NCBI GenBank assembly: GCA_004794785.1
Contig: SJOL01007465.1
Span: forward strand, 199,786-263,785
Length of the DNA stretch: 64,000 nucleotides
Reading direction: 5' to 3'
Source of the DNA: Opisthorchis felineus
Taxonomy: Eukaryota > Platyhelminthes > Trematoda > Opisthorchiida > Opisthorchiidae
Shown: one piece after another, positions 10,870-21,671 of the stretch
How the letters are laid out: the number at the start of each line of letters is the position of its first letter
Position numbering within the stretch: position 1 is the first letter of the stretch
Notes under the pieces: generated by a model
Seen by the model: only the letters and a program-made list of their open reading frames with translations
Database searches by the model: none
Told to the model about the DNA's origin: nothing
Made by a program: the position numbers and the translations under genes

Positions 10870-11760
10870 CTAATTGCATAATTTCACTCTGGGCGAAGAA
10901 TCCGAAAATTCAACGTGGGACGTAATTGCTGTTGGTTCAGAAGGTCGTAGTATTTGAAGGTATTCGTCGCATTCAATGGGCACTCTGAACGTAAATAAGC
11001 GCAGGTGGTTCAAGTGTGGTGAATTAGTTGGGAGTCCAACCAAGTCAGTATCCATCGGAAGTACAATCATGCTACCATCTATGGTTTGAACGAGTAGTTG
11101 GAAAGTTGTCCATGTTTGGCACTGGTTCCACCCTGTGCACGGAAATCGGTAACTGTTGTCTTATTGGGAACCAACGGGCGGAGAGGGGATGGACCATGGG
11201 ATGTGCATTCATTATTAAGTCATTGGTTATCAGGGTCAATGGTGCTTTTGAAGAGAATAGGGGCAATCGAAAGGTGCCAGTCCATCTGACGATTCCGGTG
11301 GCAATGTAGAGAAAATTTGTGCATCAATTTGGTAACTAGAAAAAAACAGGAGTGAGATGCTTCACAAGGGCGGAGTTTGTGAGCGAAAGTGAAGTTACTC
11401 TGTCTAGCTGGCGTTTTAGCAGGCATTTGAATGTGCTGAGGTTATTGCAAGACCTAATTCCATCGATGAATTCATTCTGGGGTGAGCGCTTACCGAGTGG
11501 AGAAAGCTGCGGCCACAGGGAGTCGCGCGACCGAAGTACTGGGGCGATAAGAGAACAGTTACGCATATTACATATGACGTCAAAATAAAATGATAAGTTA
11601 GGAGAAGCAGTGAAGTGTTTACGATGAGCGATAGAGGAAAAGAACCAGACATGAGCTCAGTCGACATAGCAGAAGCAGATCGAGCTTGCGCTTGGTATTT
11701 CGTGGCCGATAGAATAGGAGGTAAGTCTGTGCCAAGTTGGGTTTTTATGCAGACTGCCAA
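10870..11760 (-). mobile_element. decayed non-LTR retrotransposon, RT C-terminal region
   Basis: Frames on the minus strand are interrupted by frameshifts. At about 11566-11336 the translation contains LSPLGKRSPQNEF followed by CNNLSTFKCLLKRQLD. This resembles the conserved tail of non-LTR reverse transcriptase ORFs, in which a W/L-SLP segment is followed by FKxxLDxxL. No intact catalytic motif is seen. The assignment is by pattern only. Confidence 0.4.
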
Positions 11761-13282
11761 AGGCCTTCAACCGCATTCGGGATAATTGGGCAATATTTCA
11801 AGGTGGGACTGACGGCAAATTTGTAGAGCTCTACTTTGGCCAACAAGGGAATGGTCCCTTGGCGAAACTTACCGGTAAAGGGATAGTGCATATCAAGTTC
11901 ACGAATATTATCTAACATTATGTTGTCTAATTTAAAGTATGCTGGATTAGAAGCAGGACGAAATGGGTGACGACGGGCAAAAGATAGCGCCCCCCAAGGG
12001 TTGTGAACAGACGTCTAGTGCTTGAGTCTGTGCTAATTCCATTTAGGTCCTTGAAATGAAAAATGTAAACAGGTTTGATATCATTGGCTTTGCCACTGTG
12101 GTGCATAGTACAAAGGTTTCCCTCAATAGGACAACCAGTAGCAGGCCTGATTTGATGTTGATACCGGAAATTCCATTAGCATGATGCAGCTATCCAATTA
12201 CGTTTATGACTCATTCAAATCTGAACCTAAGTGTCAGTGTTTTCAGAAATCTGGAATTGTACTCAATCAAATTAATAATTCATTGCTGTGAACTTCCGAA
12301 CACGGTGGTGAATTATGCACTTTCAGCTATGAATTTCTTCACTCCACTTAAGGACCCGTCCAAAACAATAGCAACAAGGGGTTGGATTCGTTAACCAAGC
12401 TTAGTTTAATTTACCGCCACAGACTGGTTGGATGTTGTCCCATTGTAAAGGCCTACGCTGTTCAGTAACCCTCTGAGCCATACTGGACTATGCCCCTGTC
12501 GAATCTATTCTGTGAAGATCATAACCAATTGGGTGTCTGATAAACACTGTCTCCTTGTTCAACAAATTGAGTAGATAGTCGTGTGTTAGAAGCTTGGCTA
12601 CTCTGTTCAATTTTTTCGAATGTCAACTGCTATATGTTCAAGCCTTTGAGCTGAGTGTATTGGTCAAGGACCACGATCGTTCACTATCCCAGCCAGGATT
12701 ACGACGACGTGGTAAGTCGGCTGTCGCGAGGTTTCATCAGCCTAGTCGCTTTATTCACAGCATTCATTAGTATGGATAAGCAGTACCACGAGGAGGGTTT
12801 TCTTACTCTGTATTACCTCCTGGCCCCGTTATTTCACCAAGTAGTAATCACTCAATCGTGAATCTCAGAGTACCGCAGGCCAGTCATTCGAACAAAGAAG
12901 CGAAAAATAGTGCGCCACATTCCCATTCGCTACTCTGCGTCCGCCAATCAGACGTCTTTCTTTCTTTTTATTGCTAATGGACAAGCACGTTGCTCGCTTC
13001 GCCCATCCTGATCTTCCCTCATCACACGTTCGCTGAATTTATAAAACTCGAGCACGAGATCCAGGTGGACAATCTGGCTTCCGGTAGCAAAATCCCCTGG
13101 CTGGTGCGCATTAGGAGCCTCTTTCTATTCCATAAATGCTGCCCCTACTTGTGCCAGCCTAGGTACGTGTTATATCTGACTGCTGTCCCCGTTCCAGCGC
13201 CTACTGCCAGGAAAAAAGACTCGCCGATAAGCGAACAAACGAGTGCGAGTGCGAGAGTACGACGGCCTCACTCCATTTTATT
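11761..13282. other. intergenic stretch without a supported gene
   Basis: Open frames at 12206-12394, 12655-12861 and 12990-13298 lack paired splice sites or recognisable domains. No repeat family is recognised. Confidence 0.4.
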
Positions 13283-13432
13283 GAGGGGCACTGTCTGACC
13301 TTGAACCAGAGCCGTCTCGCGCTACATATTCAGGGGGTGCTGTTTGACCTTGATCCAAGCTTGTCTTGCACTATCTGACTTTGATCCAAAGCTGTCTCAC
13401 ACTGTTTGACTGTGATCCAGAGCTGTCTCATC
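13283..13432 (+). repeat. minisatellite, about 32-36 nt unit, four copies
   Basis: Diverged tandem units follow the pattern TGTTTGACYTTGATCCAAAG then CTGTCTCNCNCTA. Units begin near 13289, 13341, 13373 and 13404. A 13-nt insert separates the first two. Confidence 0.65.
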
Positions 13433-13805
13433 GGCGTTTAGTGCAGTTGAGGGTCTCAGTAGGTTTCAGATATGCTGGGATAATCTTCAGGAATCCGACC
13501 TTCCTGACAGTACGTCTCTCATTTTTCAAGCTTTCTCACTTTATTTTATACTATCTTAAGGTTGCCCTGAATCTTTCGCTTGGCAACTTGAATATGATCT
13601 TGAACTGTTGGAATTGCTGACAGAATTTCGGTTGTAATTGCCGCTTACGTCTCGAATAAAGTAGTATGGGACGACCGATCAATATCCGCAGACAGCCCAC
13701 TACTTGTTTCATCCTTTGAGGCCCATCAGATAGGCGCAGTCCCAGACAATGCGAAACCACCAGTGGCTGTCTGCGGATTTCGAGTGATTGTCTCATACTA
13801 CTTAA

Positions 13806-13975
13806 GACATACATACATACATACATACAAACATACACACATACATACATATACACCTACTTACATACATACATACATACATACTTACTTACTTACTTAT
13901 TTACTCACTCACTTACTTACTTACTCACTCACTTACTCACTTACTTACGTACTTACTTACTTACTTACTTGCATA
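13806..13975 (+). repeat. compound tetranucleotide microsatellite (ACAT)n then (ACTT)n
   Basis: ACAT repeats (13806-13883) grade into ACTT and ACTC repeats up to about 13975. The open frames on both strands here are repeat artefacts. Confidence 0.95.
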
Positions 13976-14559
13976 CTAATTAAAACTTAAACAAAAGAAA
14001 CTTCATTGAATTTCTTTACAATGGCACGCTAATTGCCAAGATCAACGGACAGACTATCTGCAACCTGATCAGAAGCCTATCAGGGTAACCAAACTACCAA
14101 TATTTTAATACATTACCATGCTTATCACAAGCTTTCTCATATTCCCAGCTCGAGTGCCGTAAAAGTGGTGCCCGAGCAGTTTTTTTTTAAATGTAGTTGC
14201 CCCCAATTGTTCCCTATTTTTCAGGCACTATTCTCCAGGAATTAGGAGAGTGTATACGCCCGCACTACAAAAAATGCGAATGATTATGCCGCTCAAAAAA
14301 AAACAACTTTCTGTGACTCTTACAAACAAAAATTTGTGCTGCATCTAACTACGACAACCTTGAACCTATGGATAGAAAGGAAAGCCAAATATATTTACAT
14401 TGCTGGAACGTCAAACCAGTGTCTTCTGTCTCGTATTTTGCACTCTTGAGGCAGCGGTATTCACAAGATTCAGGGCTTGTTTTATCATCCTGAAGTACGA
14501 TGTATTATGCTTTTGATAACATGTTTGTCTAATGGAGATTTTGCCTAGCAAGTGAAACC

Positions 14560-14830
14560 AAGAACCACTGTAGAGCTGTTTCATCCTCACTGGGAATCAT
14601 CAGCAGTGCGCATCTTACGAAACTCCTGCGGCCTCCCGGCTAGTCGTTTGAACACTTAACCATTCAGCCACGAGCGGCTGATTAGCAGTGATCAGCTCGC
14701 AATTAGCAGGATGTGGCACCACTCCTCCTTCAACTACGGGACCCACATCACGTGGTCTCGTGTGTTGAGTGGCTCCTCGAGTGACGACTTCTCACCACCA
14801 CGAATTCAAGTCCGTTTACTACTGAATCGA
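14560..14830 (-). repeat. SINE family A copy, minus
   Basis: The body GAGCTGTTTCATCCTCACTG GGAATCATCAGCAGTGCGCA is followed by the reverse-complement tRNA-like head near AACCATTCAGCCACGAGCGG. The distal segment CACATCACGTGGTCTCGTGT matches the copies at 7.6 kb and 26.0 kb. Confidence 0.65.
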
Positions 14831-15316
14831 ATGTTATACGAGCAGAGCTCAATGATCGACTTTTTCCACAGACGCTTCGTGGTCAAACCCGCTGAGTCTC
14901 AACACCAGATCCAATCATTGGGCATAGCCACGTAAAGCAAATTCTCCCGGGGAGGTAGTAATCTTGGACGAAATGTACACCCAGAAAAATTTGATCGAAG
15001 CGTATGGCCAACGATTTGAACACGTTTTACAGTAGGAAAAAAGCCAAACACCCTTGGTTTTTCTACAAAGACGACTTCGCAGCGTGGTGTCGGCAATGTA
15101 AGATCACTTTTCTGGTATTTCACCAGGTAGTGTCAGTTGGATTCGCTCTAAAATAACACGCTATTATAGTGGTTATGTTCCGCTGAATTTTTGTCACTGG
15201 TGTTCGTACGCGTGATAACTAAGGGGCTCCCATTAAGGCCACACTAAGCACTCTGTCTAGAAGAGTACTTATCTGCTAAAGATTGACAAAAATCAACTAC
15301 CGTCTTGTCATGTTCC

Positions 15317-15608
15317 TTATTTCAAAGACGACCCAGCAGTCTCAGTGAAATAGCCATCAGCCTGGGAGTGAGCATTTTTGAGCTCGATTTTATGGGCACT
15401 CAGCAAAGATTGAGTACATACTACACATACAGTTTTCGCACCTGCTTGAGGTGACAGTTTTTCATCCACACTCAAAAAGTAATCATGCCTCCAGAAACTC
15501 CAGTGTATGAAGATGAACACGTCAAATGCTTTTCTACTTACCATCAGATACCAGTTTGCGATTAATTTTCGTTCCGATGGTTCGGACAATCGTTTTCAAT
15601 GTATACCA
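15317..15608 (-). CDS. candidate gene 3' end with CxxC motif, unknown product
   Basis: Two minus-strand exons, 15608-15542 and 15441-15317, are joined across a 100-nt intron with a GTAAGT donor and a CTCAAGCAG acceptor. The phase matches: one base is carried over and two are supplied. The joined frame gives about 62 residues with a basic stretch (KTIVRTIGTKINRKLVSD) and then a CVVC motif, ending in a TAA stop. The ATAG acceptor of the first exon is weak, and the upstream exons are not identified. I recognise no family. One CxxC alone is not enough to call a zinc site. Confidence 0.35.
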
Positions 15609-16149
15609 CTATCCTCTTCATACCCGTATCAAATGAACAGATAAATAGATTAATGAACCAGTGTGTGTGGGGGGTATACCCTAGGAGATGACGACGCTGT
15701 ATTCTTATAGTATGAAACGCTTCTCATATTTTTGTTGAGAAAATTGGTAGAGTGACTCACTCGACTACTGCAAACGATCCACACATCTCCATAATTGTTC
15801 TTCCGTCGGTAAACAAATTACTCACAAATGGGGATTGCTGAACAAAATAATCGCCGTTTGTAACCGCTGGTGATAACGAACACATCCACTTCTCCCTTTT
15901 ATTGCTTTTTCGAGTCATCTGAACAAATGTAGCTGCCCACTCGAAGGCTCACACTGCATTAGTGTTCGAAGACACGACAAGCTGAGAATGGACTCCTGCA
16001 TTCATAGTGTATTCATAGTGGACGCCAATGTCAAGGCGAACTAGTGGTCGTTCTGGGTTCAAACTGGTGGACCTCGAGTTCTGCAAATCGCTTCATTGAT
16101 TGGGAATAAAATTTGGAGAGATGCAGAAATCTGGTATTTGGGGGTATAT

Positions 16150-16305
16150 TGTTCCGCATCAGCAGCTCCCGCCTCCAATGCGCAGCTACCTACCCCAACT
16201 CTCCAAATCATCGGTGAACGAAACTGTGGCAGCTACAACCACTGTACGACAAGTACGCGGTTCTTACAGCTGACAATGATGATGATGATGATGCACACCT
16301 CGGAA
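16150..16305 (+). mobile_element. 5'-truncated LINE 3' end with (ATG)n tail
   Basis: It is nearly identical to 18205-18340, sharing GCAGCTCCCGCCTCCAATGC, GGTGAACGAAACTGTGGCAG and TGTACGACAAGTACGCGGTT. It ends in a run of ATG triplets at 16278-16293. The 18-kb copy is attached to reverse-transcriptase tail sequence, so this is the 3' UTR of the same element. A simple-repeat tail is typical of RTE-like non-LTR elements. Confidence 0.7.
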
Positions 16306-16959
16306 GGATTTTGAGTGGATGGGACACTCAAAATGCTGACGCAGTTCCCATCAGCTCTGAATCCTATCCCATCGCCTTGCAGTGAATTAACGAATGATGA
16401 ATAACGGAATTGCTATTTTGAAACAAGGGATAATAACATCACCGAGTGATTTATTGAACGACACCTCAACAAAGCATACTTTTTATCGTTGCTTCCCTGT
16501 CCCATATCCAAAGTTTCAGGGAGAAATTTCCGTCTGTCCCTAAATATCTACAGCACGTAGAGGACATCCGTCAAATATGTTGCGTTCATTACTGAACCTT
16601 CATTTGTAATGCAGTAGGTCCTAGTCTGCCATGAACATATTTAACCTAAAGATTCATCTGCTTGGAAATTTCAGTTTCGTTCAAAACAATCCGCATGTTA
16701 TATGTGGGAATGATAATGATAACTGACTGGTGATGTCTTCGCTTCACAAATGCTCCACCACCAGACGTCACCAAAGGTTCACTGATACTGGAGGTCAGAG
16801 TTGAATAAAATCAAACGCAAAGTATCGGAAATCAAAAGTACCCTTAGGTTGGGTTCAAATGGAAGTGAAGTGATCAGGATCACATCTGTGCGAAATTATA
16901 GCTACCAGACTCAAATTAAGACTGGTATAAAATGAGGCTGATAGGGTTTTCCCGAATAC

Positions 16960-17115
16960 CACGCCTCCAATGCGTGGCTACCCAGTTCCAGAACTAACCA
17001 AATATGCAATCGCCTTCAAGGCTTGGCTACATGTCCACATACTTCCGTATCCGGTGATCGAAACTATAGCAGCTGGAGCCAATGTGCCAATGGTACACGG
17101 TTTATAGCTGATAAA
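16960..17115 (+). mobile_element. older LINE 3' end copy
   Basis: This is a diverged copy of the 16.2- and 18.2-kb LINE 3' sequences. GCCTCCAATGCGTGGCTACC and GGTGATCGAAACTATAGCAG are recognisable. Confidence 0.55.
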
Positions 17116-17984
17116 ATGAATTGAAAACAGTCACGATAACTGACGGTCAGTACGGCGCAGCATTGTGAGAACGCTCCTTCTAACTAACCTGTACTGTTCA
17201 TCCTGTTCAGCATTACATTTACGTTTTGGATCTTCTTTAACATTCACCTTTTTGAATTTGCCGCGGGATAATCAGCTTGCTCCAAATTCTTGTTCTAGGC
17301 CATTGGATCTGACTTCGAAGGTAGTTTTGTTTCCCAGTGCTGCCATGAAGAGTACAAAATCGTGCAAGCCTTTGGCTAACAAACGCGAGAATTCTTGTCT
17401 GCATCTGGAGAGAACGCATTTGATGGCGAGCTGATCAACGTGTGTATAACTTCTCTTTTGTGTTTCTTTGTGGTTTGTCTGGGCTCAGTTAAATAGGGTG
17501 TGAGTGATTCCTCAGGCCACTCCAAGTTGCTTCAATAACTACGTCGAAGAATATGCTTTGTGTGCTGTCTTTTGACTGAACAGTAGCATTCCAAAGACCA
17601 CGCAACATCGTTGGATTAATCTCCACATGTAACCATATAATCTTCACTGAAACCCATGTGAAGTATTGCCTCTGTTACATCGGAACCTATTGTTTTAGTT
17701 CATTTCTGTACAACCGTGTATTTCATCTGTAAGACGGACTGAACGCTATGAATTCCCGAACATTGTTAGATCCAGATATACATACCTGACGGTTCCCACT
17801 TAGAAACGACAGCCTCGTGTCTCTATAAAATCGGAGAACCGACTAGAACTAAGTAATTTCCCAGTACCCCGTTAGTGTAGTCCGACTGAGTACCCGTTTG
17901 TAGTTATGTTTCCAATATGTTTGAAATCTTATGCGTTTACCGACTCACTTTGTTATGTCCCTATCCCTCGAATATTGCGATATA
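17116..17984. other. stretch without a supported gene
   Basis: A 17165-17434 frame contains CSSC but has no signal peptide or splice context like the SAP genes. Nothing else is recognised. Confidence 0.35.
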
Positions 17985-18340
17985 ACTGTGTACATCGGCT
18001 CGAAGTACCAGCAAACTTAGCTACGCTGGTCATTGTCGTCTTCCTGGATGGGGACCCCGAGACGGGCCACATCAGTGGTAGAGACGTTGTCAGACATGGC
18101 CCAGTCGCGCCCTCAATGACGCTCGTGCATCCAAGCTATTGCGTTCAATGCATAGCTCCCAATTCCCCCACTTGACAGTCCACTGACAGTGCCGTATTTA
18201 CGCACCAATTTAGCAGCTCCCGCCTCCAATGCGCAGCTACCTAACCCACCTCCCCAAACCATCGGTGAACGAAACTGTGGCAGCTACAACCACTGTACGA
18301 CAAGTACGCGGTTCTCACAGCTGACAATGATGATGATGTT
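17985..18340 (+). mobile_element. 5'-truncated LINE, RT ORF tail plus 3' UTR
   Basis: The translation near 18014-18180 contains CRLPGWGPRD followed by QWWRRCQTWPSRA. This is the ending of a flatworm RTE-type reverse transcriptase ORF, and the CRLPGWGPRD block is shared with the element at 62.3 kb. The 3' UTR runs to TGACAATGATGATGATG. The copy is in forward orientation. Confidence 0.65.
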
Positions 18341-18599
18341 GCAAACAGACAAAGGATCCTAGAGGAGTGGTGAAACTGTATAATTACGTCATGAACACGT
18401 GACCTAACAAGTTTATGCAATCAGCATTGTAAGACTTGCACTAGGTGTGAATGAGAAAAAACGTTTTGAGGATTTTTTGGGAACCGACAATAAAAGTCAG
18501 AATTTGTCACTCGGGGAGCTAATCAATCAAGTGCCCATGAGATGTGGATTTCACGGTTAAAAGATAAGTGGTACTATGCACAGTCTAAATGTGGGTTAA

Positions 18600-18770
18600 T
18601 CACATTACTGTTCAGCTGCCCGTGGCCGAACTGTTAGATGTTCAAACTACTAGCCAGGAGGTCGCTGGTTCGATCCCAACAGAGGTGAAACAGCTGTACA
18701 GTACCACTCAGCTTTCTCTCTGTAAATTGATTCACTTGCCGGGTGAAACCTCCATTAAACTTCTTAAACA
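18600..18770 (+). repeat. SINE family A copy with intact tRNA-like head
   Basis: The head CGTGGCCGAACTGTTAGATG and the B box CTGGTTCGATCCCAACAG are the clearest in the window. The body GTGAAACAGCTGTACAGTAC follows. The B box supports origin from a tRNA gene with an internal RNA polymerase III promoter. Confidence 0.75.
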
Positions 18771-19463
18771 TCCCCACTCTGTCAAAAAACAGCAGTAATT
18801 TAGAACAAGGGGTTGATAAGGAACAATGAATGAGTTAATTGGTGAAACACAGTTCAAACAGGGGGAAAATGATTCCCTCGCAAAACTAACTCTACGGGTT
18901 AACCGGAGTGCAAAATCCGGACGAATAATGATCCTACAGGTCGATTGGAGCTATCGGGCTACACGCAGTTCGTATTCAATAGGCAGTAGGAACAGATGGA
19001 TGAGGGCAATAGATGTTGTATTGAGAACTGGTTCTATGAACAAATAGGTTAGTAAATATCATGAACTGGGCAGAACGTACAATCAACAATAGCGCAATAG
19101 ACAGTAGCAGAAAACGGGGTAGTGAGGCAACAGGGTTTACTGGAAATAATGGTGAGTAAGCACCAAATGATATACGAACTTACGAATACGGGCAGTCCGA
19201 CAGTGTAAATAGACCGTATGCAGAGATAATGGCACAGAAGATAGTCACTACGTTAGGGAGGTAACGAAAGCTGCCTAGAAACGGGTATGGGGTGAAGTTG
19301 GCACAAACCAAGTATACCTGCAGTCTTCAGCTGCAACGTGACGAAGTAGCACGTGACTCGTGTCAAACCGAAATGTGCGCTTAGGCCCATTTAGAGCAAA
19401 ATCCAAACAAGCACTATCAGGTGAGATGCAATACAGGAGTAACACAAAAATATGGCCCTTGGG

Positions 19464-19545
19464 GAGACCTAGTTAGCGCAGCGGATAGCACACCCGTCCG
19501 CCATCTTAGGGGTCCCGAGTTCGCCCCCCGGACAACCAACTTTTC
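19464..19545 (+). repeat. tRNA-like sequence, probably a SINE head
   Basis: TTAGCGCAGCGGATAGCACA resembles an A box, and CCCGAGTTCGCCCCCC a B box 42 nt further. I could not fold a clean cloverleaf with a matched acceptor stem, so I do not call a functional tRNA. Confidence 0.4.
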
Positions 19546-20604
19546 CGTCGGAGCAGTCACTAGAAAATAGGCAGAGTTGACACAAAGCGGCGAATAATTC
19601 TCGGCAGGAGCAAAGAAGCAGGAGACGAGCGGCAGGGAGGCAAAGCAGCGTGATACTAAATATGCGTATGTCATGCTAGTTATGAGTAGTCAAACAAATG
19701 GGAAAAATAACCACTAATTGCCGTTGATTCACGGCACAAAACTGCTGAATACTTTTCTATCCCAAGTGAACTAACAAAGTGATATCTGTCAGATAAAAGG
19801 ATAAAGTAATGCGGAGTTTCACCGCTTGACGGAGCCCTGTGTTCTTCATACAGTGCAACTTTGTGTAGATCCTAAAATACTGTAAAGCTGCTAGAAAAAA
19901 GCATATGCTTTTTTCAGATGCACATTTGATACATCAGTGGTCACAGAGTATTTTAAGGTGGCTATTTATTCCACCTTGCCTTTAGTAATATCATATGGAA
20001 GTCGGCTGAATGCAACCGGATTGCCGAGTATTGTTATTGTTCAAATGCGTTCAAAACAACTAGTTACTTTTACACAAATTCCTCATCGTGTAGGTGTGCA
20101 AACCCCGTCGCCTGTGAATTATCAAAGCTTGACGATTTCAAGTGCCGGGAAAATTGCCTGAATAGAATAGCCCTGGCACTGGTTTCCTCAATTCGACCAA
20201 TGTTTCCACAAGTGTTGAATGCCAAATACAGGCTTTTTTTAACGCACTTCTTGTTTTTTTCTATTTGTGGACTTTCTCATGCTTCTCTGGCATTCTATGC
20301 CCAAAAAATTTCAAGTCCATTTTGGACAGCAACTCTGCTCATCATCCAGGTATTAAATTCGGTCACTGCTTCTTGGTCATTCGGAGGATTTTGATTACAA
20401 TGGTATTCTGAAGTACTCAGTTATTCTAGATGTAGAGCAGTCGCCCATCAAAAATCTCATTTCGTATCTCAACCACTCTCGGTGCTAAGCGACCGCAAGT
20501 GCGGTCCAGTAGTATTAGAATGAAGCCAGGTAGCTAAACCGTTGTTCTACAGCTTAGACTCAGTGTAAGCCAATCAAACAGCTGGAAACTGAAGACTTGG
20601 AAAT

Positions 20605-20613
20605 GATATAAAG
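20605..20613 (+). promoter_or_regulatory. possible TATA element of SAP-C
   Basis: GATATAAAG lies 54 nt upstream of the SAP-C start codon. It is compatible with a core promoter, and no other evidence is available. Confidence 0.3.
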
Positions 20614-20666
20614 TACGGTAACCGTGAAGACGGCATTTGTGTCTAAAGTGTTGCACAACACTAGAG

Positions 20667-21671
20667 ATGTTGTCGTCTATCACATCTCTTTTCCTGTTCG
20701 TGACACTTCTTGTTGGGGTAAACTCCCATCTCCGGGATGAAATGGAACTTGTAAGTGACCATCACTTTCGGTGTATTAGAGAAAGAAACAGAAATTGTTT
20801 TGTCAAAATAAAACTGAAATCTCCTTTTGGTTACTTCACCTCCGGTTGTGAAGATACGAATCCGTCGGAGGGAACGTGAGTCACCAACTTACTGAACATC
20901 TTTCGTGAATTGGTTATTTTGGTTTGCCAAGAAGTAAAATGAACTTTTCTAAACTCAACACCACTAGTTAGGTTTCGCCCTACTTGAGGATCATCATATT
21001 GGTGTAGTCTCGAGTTTCTCTTCAACCTTATGTTCGACTTTGAACACCGACCTGTACGCAATTGACGTCAACGCATTATTGGCAGATTAGCTTGTATTTT
21101 TGTCGCATAGTGTTGCTGTCACTCAAGACTGAGAGAAAAATGTGACCTGCGATTCGTGTTATTAACATTGAGGCTCAACTTGTTTTCGAATCTTTTAGAA
21201 TGTAACACCTGTAAGAATGTGATTGGAAGCACATCGAGTGGACTCGATTTCTTGAGCGAGACTTCCATTCCCCAGCTAATGGCGCCCATGTTTTGTTCGT
21301 TTGTCGGACCCCTTAAAACACTGGTGAGTGAGTTTGGCCAGCGGTTTTCAGGGCACACACACACAGCCTTTTCCCATTGAGCGGTCAATCATCGATAGTC
21401 TCAGTTCATAGACCCGAGGAAATTTCAAATGTTCTTTCCCTTGTTTTCTACAATTCAGTGTGAGTACATGGCCCCTAAATTGCTAGAGAAGATAACTTCG
21501 TCTGCTGGATCGGCAGATTCCCACGAAGTGTGTCAGGTGAGTAAATTTACGGTGATAAGGTTAACCTGTGGAAGAAAATTTGCCTGAAAATGACTGGTAT
21601 ATATATTTTATTTCCAAATATGTTGGTGTAACAGTGCTTTCGCTTGTTAACAGAACCCACTGGGAGTATAA
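20667..21671 (+). CDS. SAP-C, saposin-like protein lacking the sixth cysteine
   Basis: Five exons: 20667-20750 (28 codons), 20854-20875 (22 nt), 21199-21323 (125 nt), 21459-21536 (78 nt) and 21654-21671 (18 nt). The donors are GTAAGT, GTGAGT, GTGAGT and GTGAGT. The predicted protein has 108 residues. The signal peptide is MLSSITSLFLFVTLLVGVNS, followed by a short propeptide ending in RIRRR (residues 30-34). Cysteines at 37, 40, 68, 78 and 102 keep the x2, x27, x9 and x23 spacing of SAP-A and SAP-B. The residue at the Cys6 position is Val (last exon NPLGV-stop), so Cys1 would lack its usual partner. Sequence identity to SAP-A/B is low apart from cysteines and exon lengths. It may be a divergent functional member, or the last exon may be mis-assigned. 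Its basic motif suggests processing like A and B. AATAAA occurs at about 21894. Confidence 0.85.
20854..20875 (+). other. 22-nt micro-exon of SAP-C encoding RIRRR
   Basis: The exon reads I-R-I-R-R-R-E plus one base, between TTGTGAAG and GTGAGT. It has the same length and phase as the SAP-A and SAP-B micro-exons. The basic motif is conserved although the flanking exons are not. Confidence 0.8.

Noticed and set aside
13551..13990. Frames of 75-101 codons with Y/V/C/M or T/L/H runs
   Set aside because: They are translations of the tetranucleotide microsatellite and its flank.
15755..15795. Possible micro-exon TAGTCGA (or start MEMCGSFAVV) before a GTGAGT on the minus strand
   Set aside because: Its phase does not fit the exon at 15608-15542.
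17165..17434. Plus frame with C-S-S-C near its start, checked as a fifth saposin gene
   Set aside because: No signal exon, no Cys3-Cys6 spacing, no GTGAGT/GTAAGT donor at the expected place.
19464..19545. Candidate functional tRNA gene
   Set aside because: Boxes are recognisable but stems do not pair well and no anticodon can be read with confidence.
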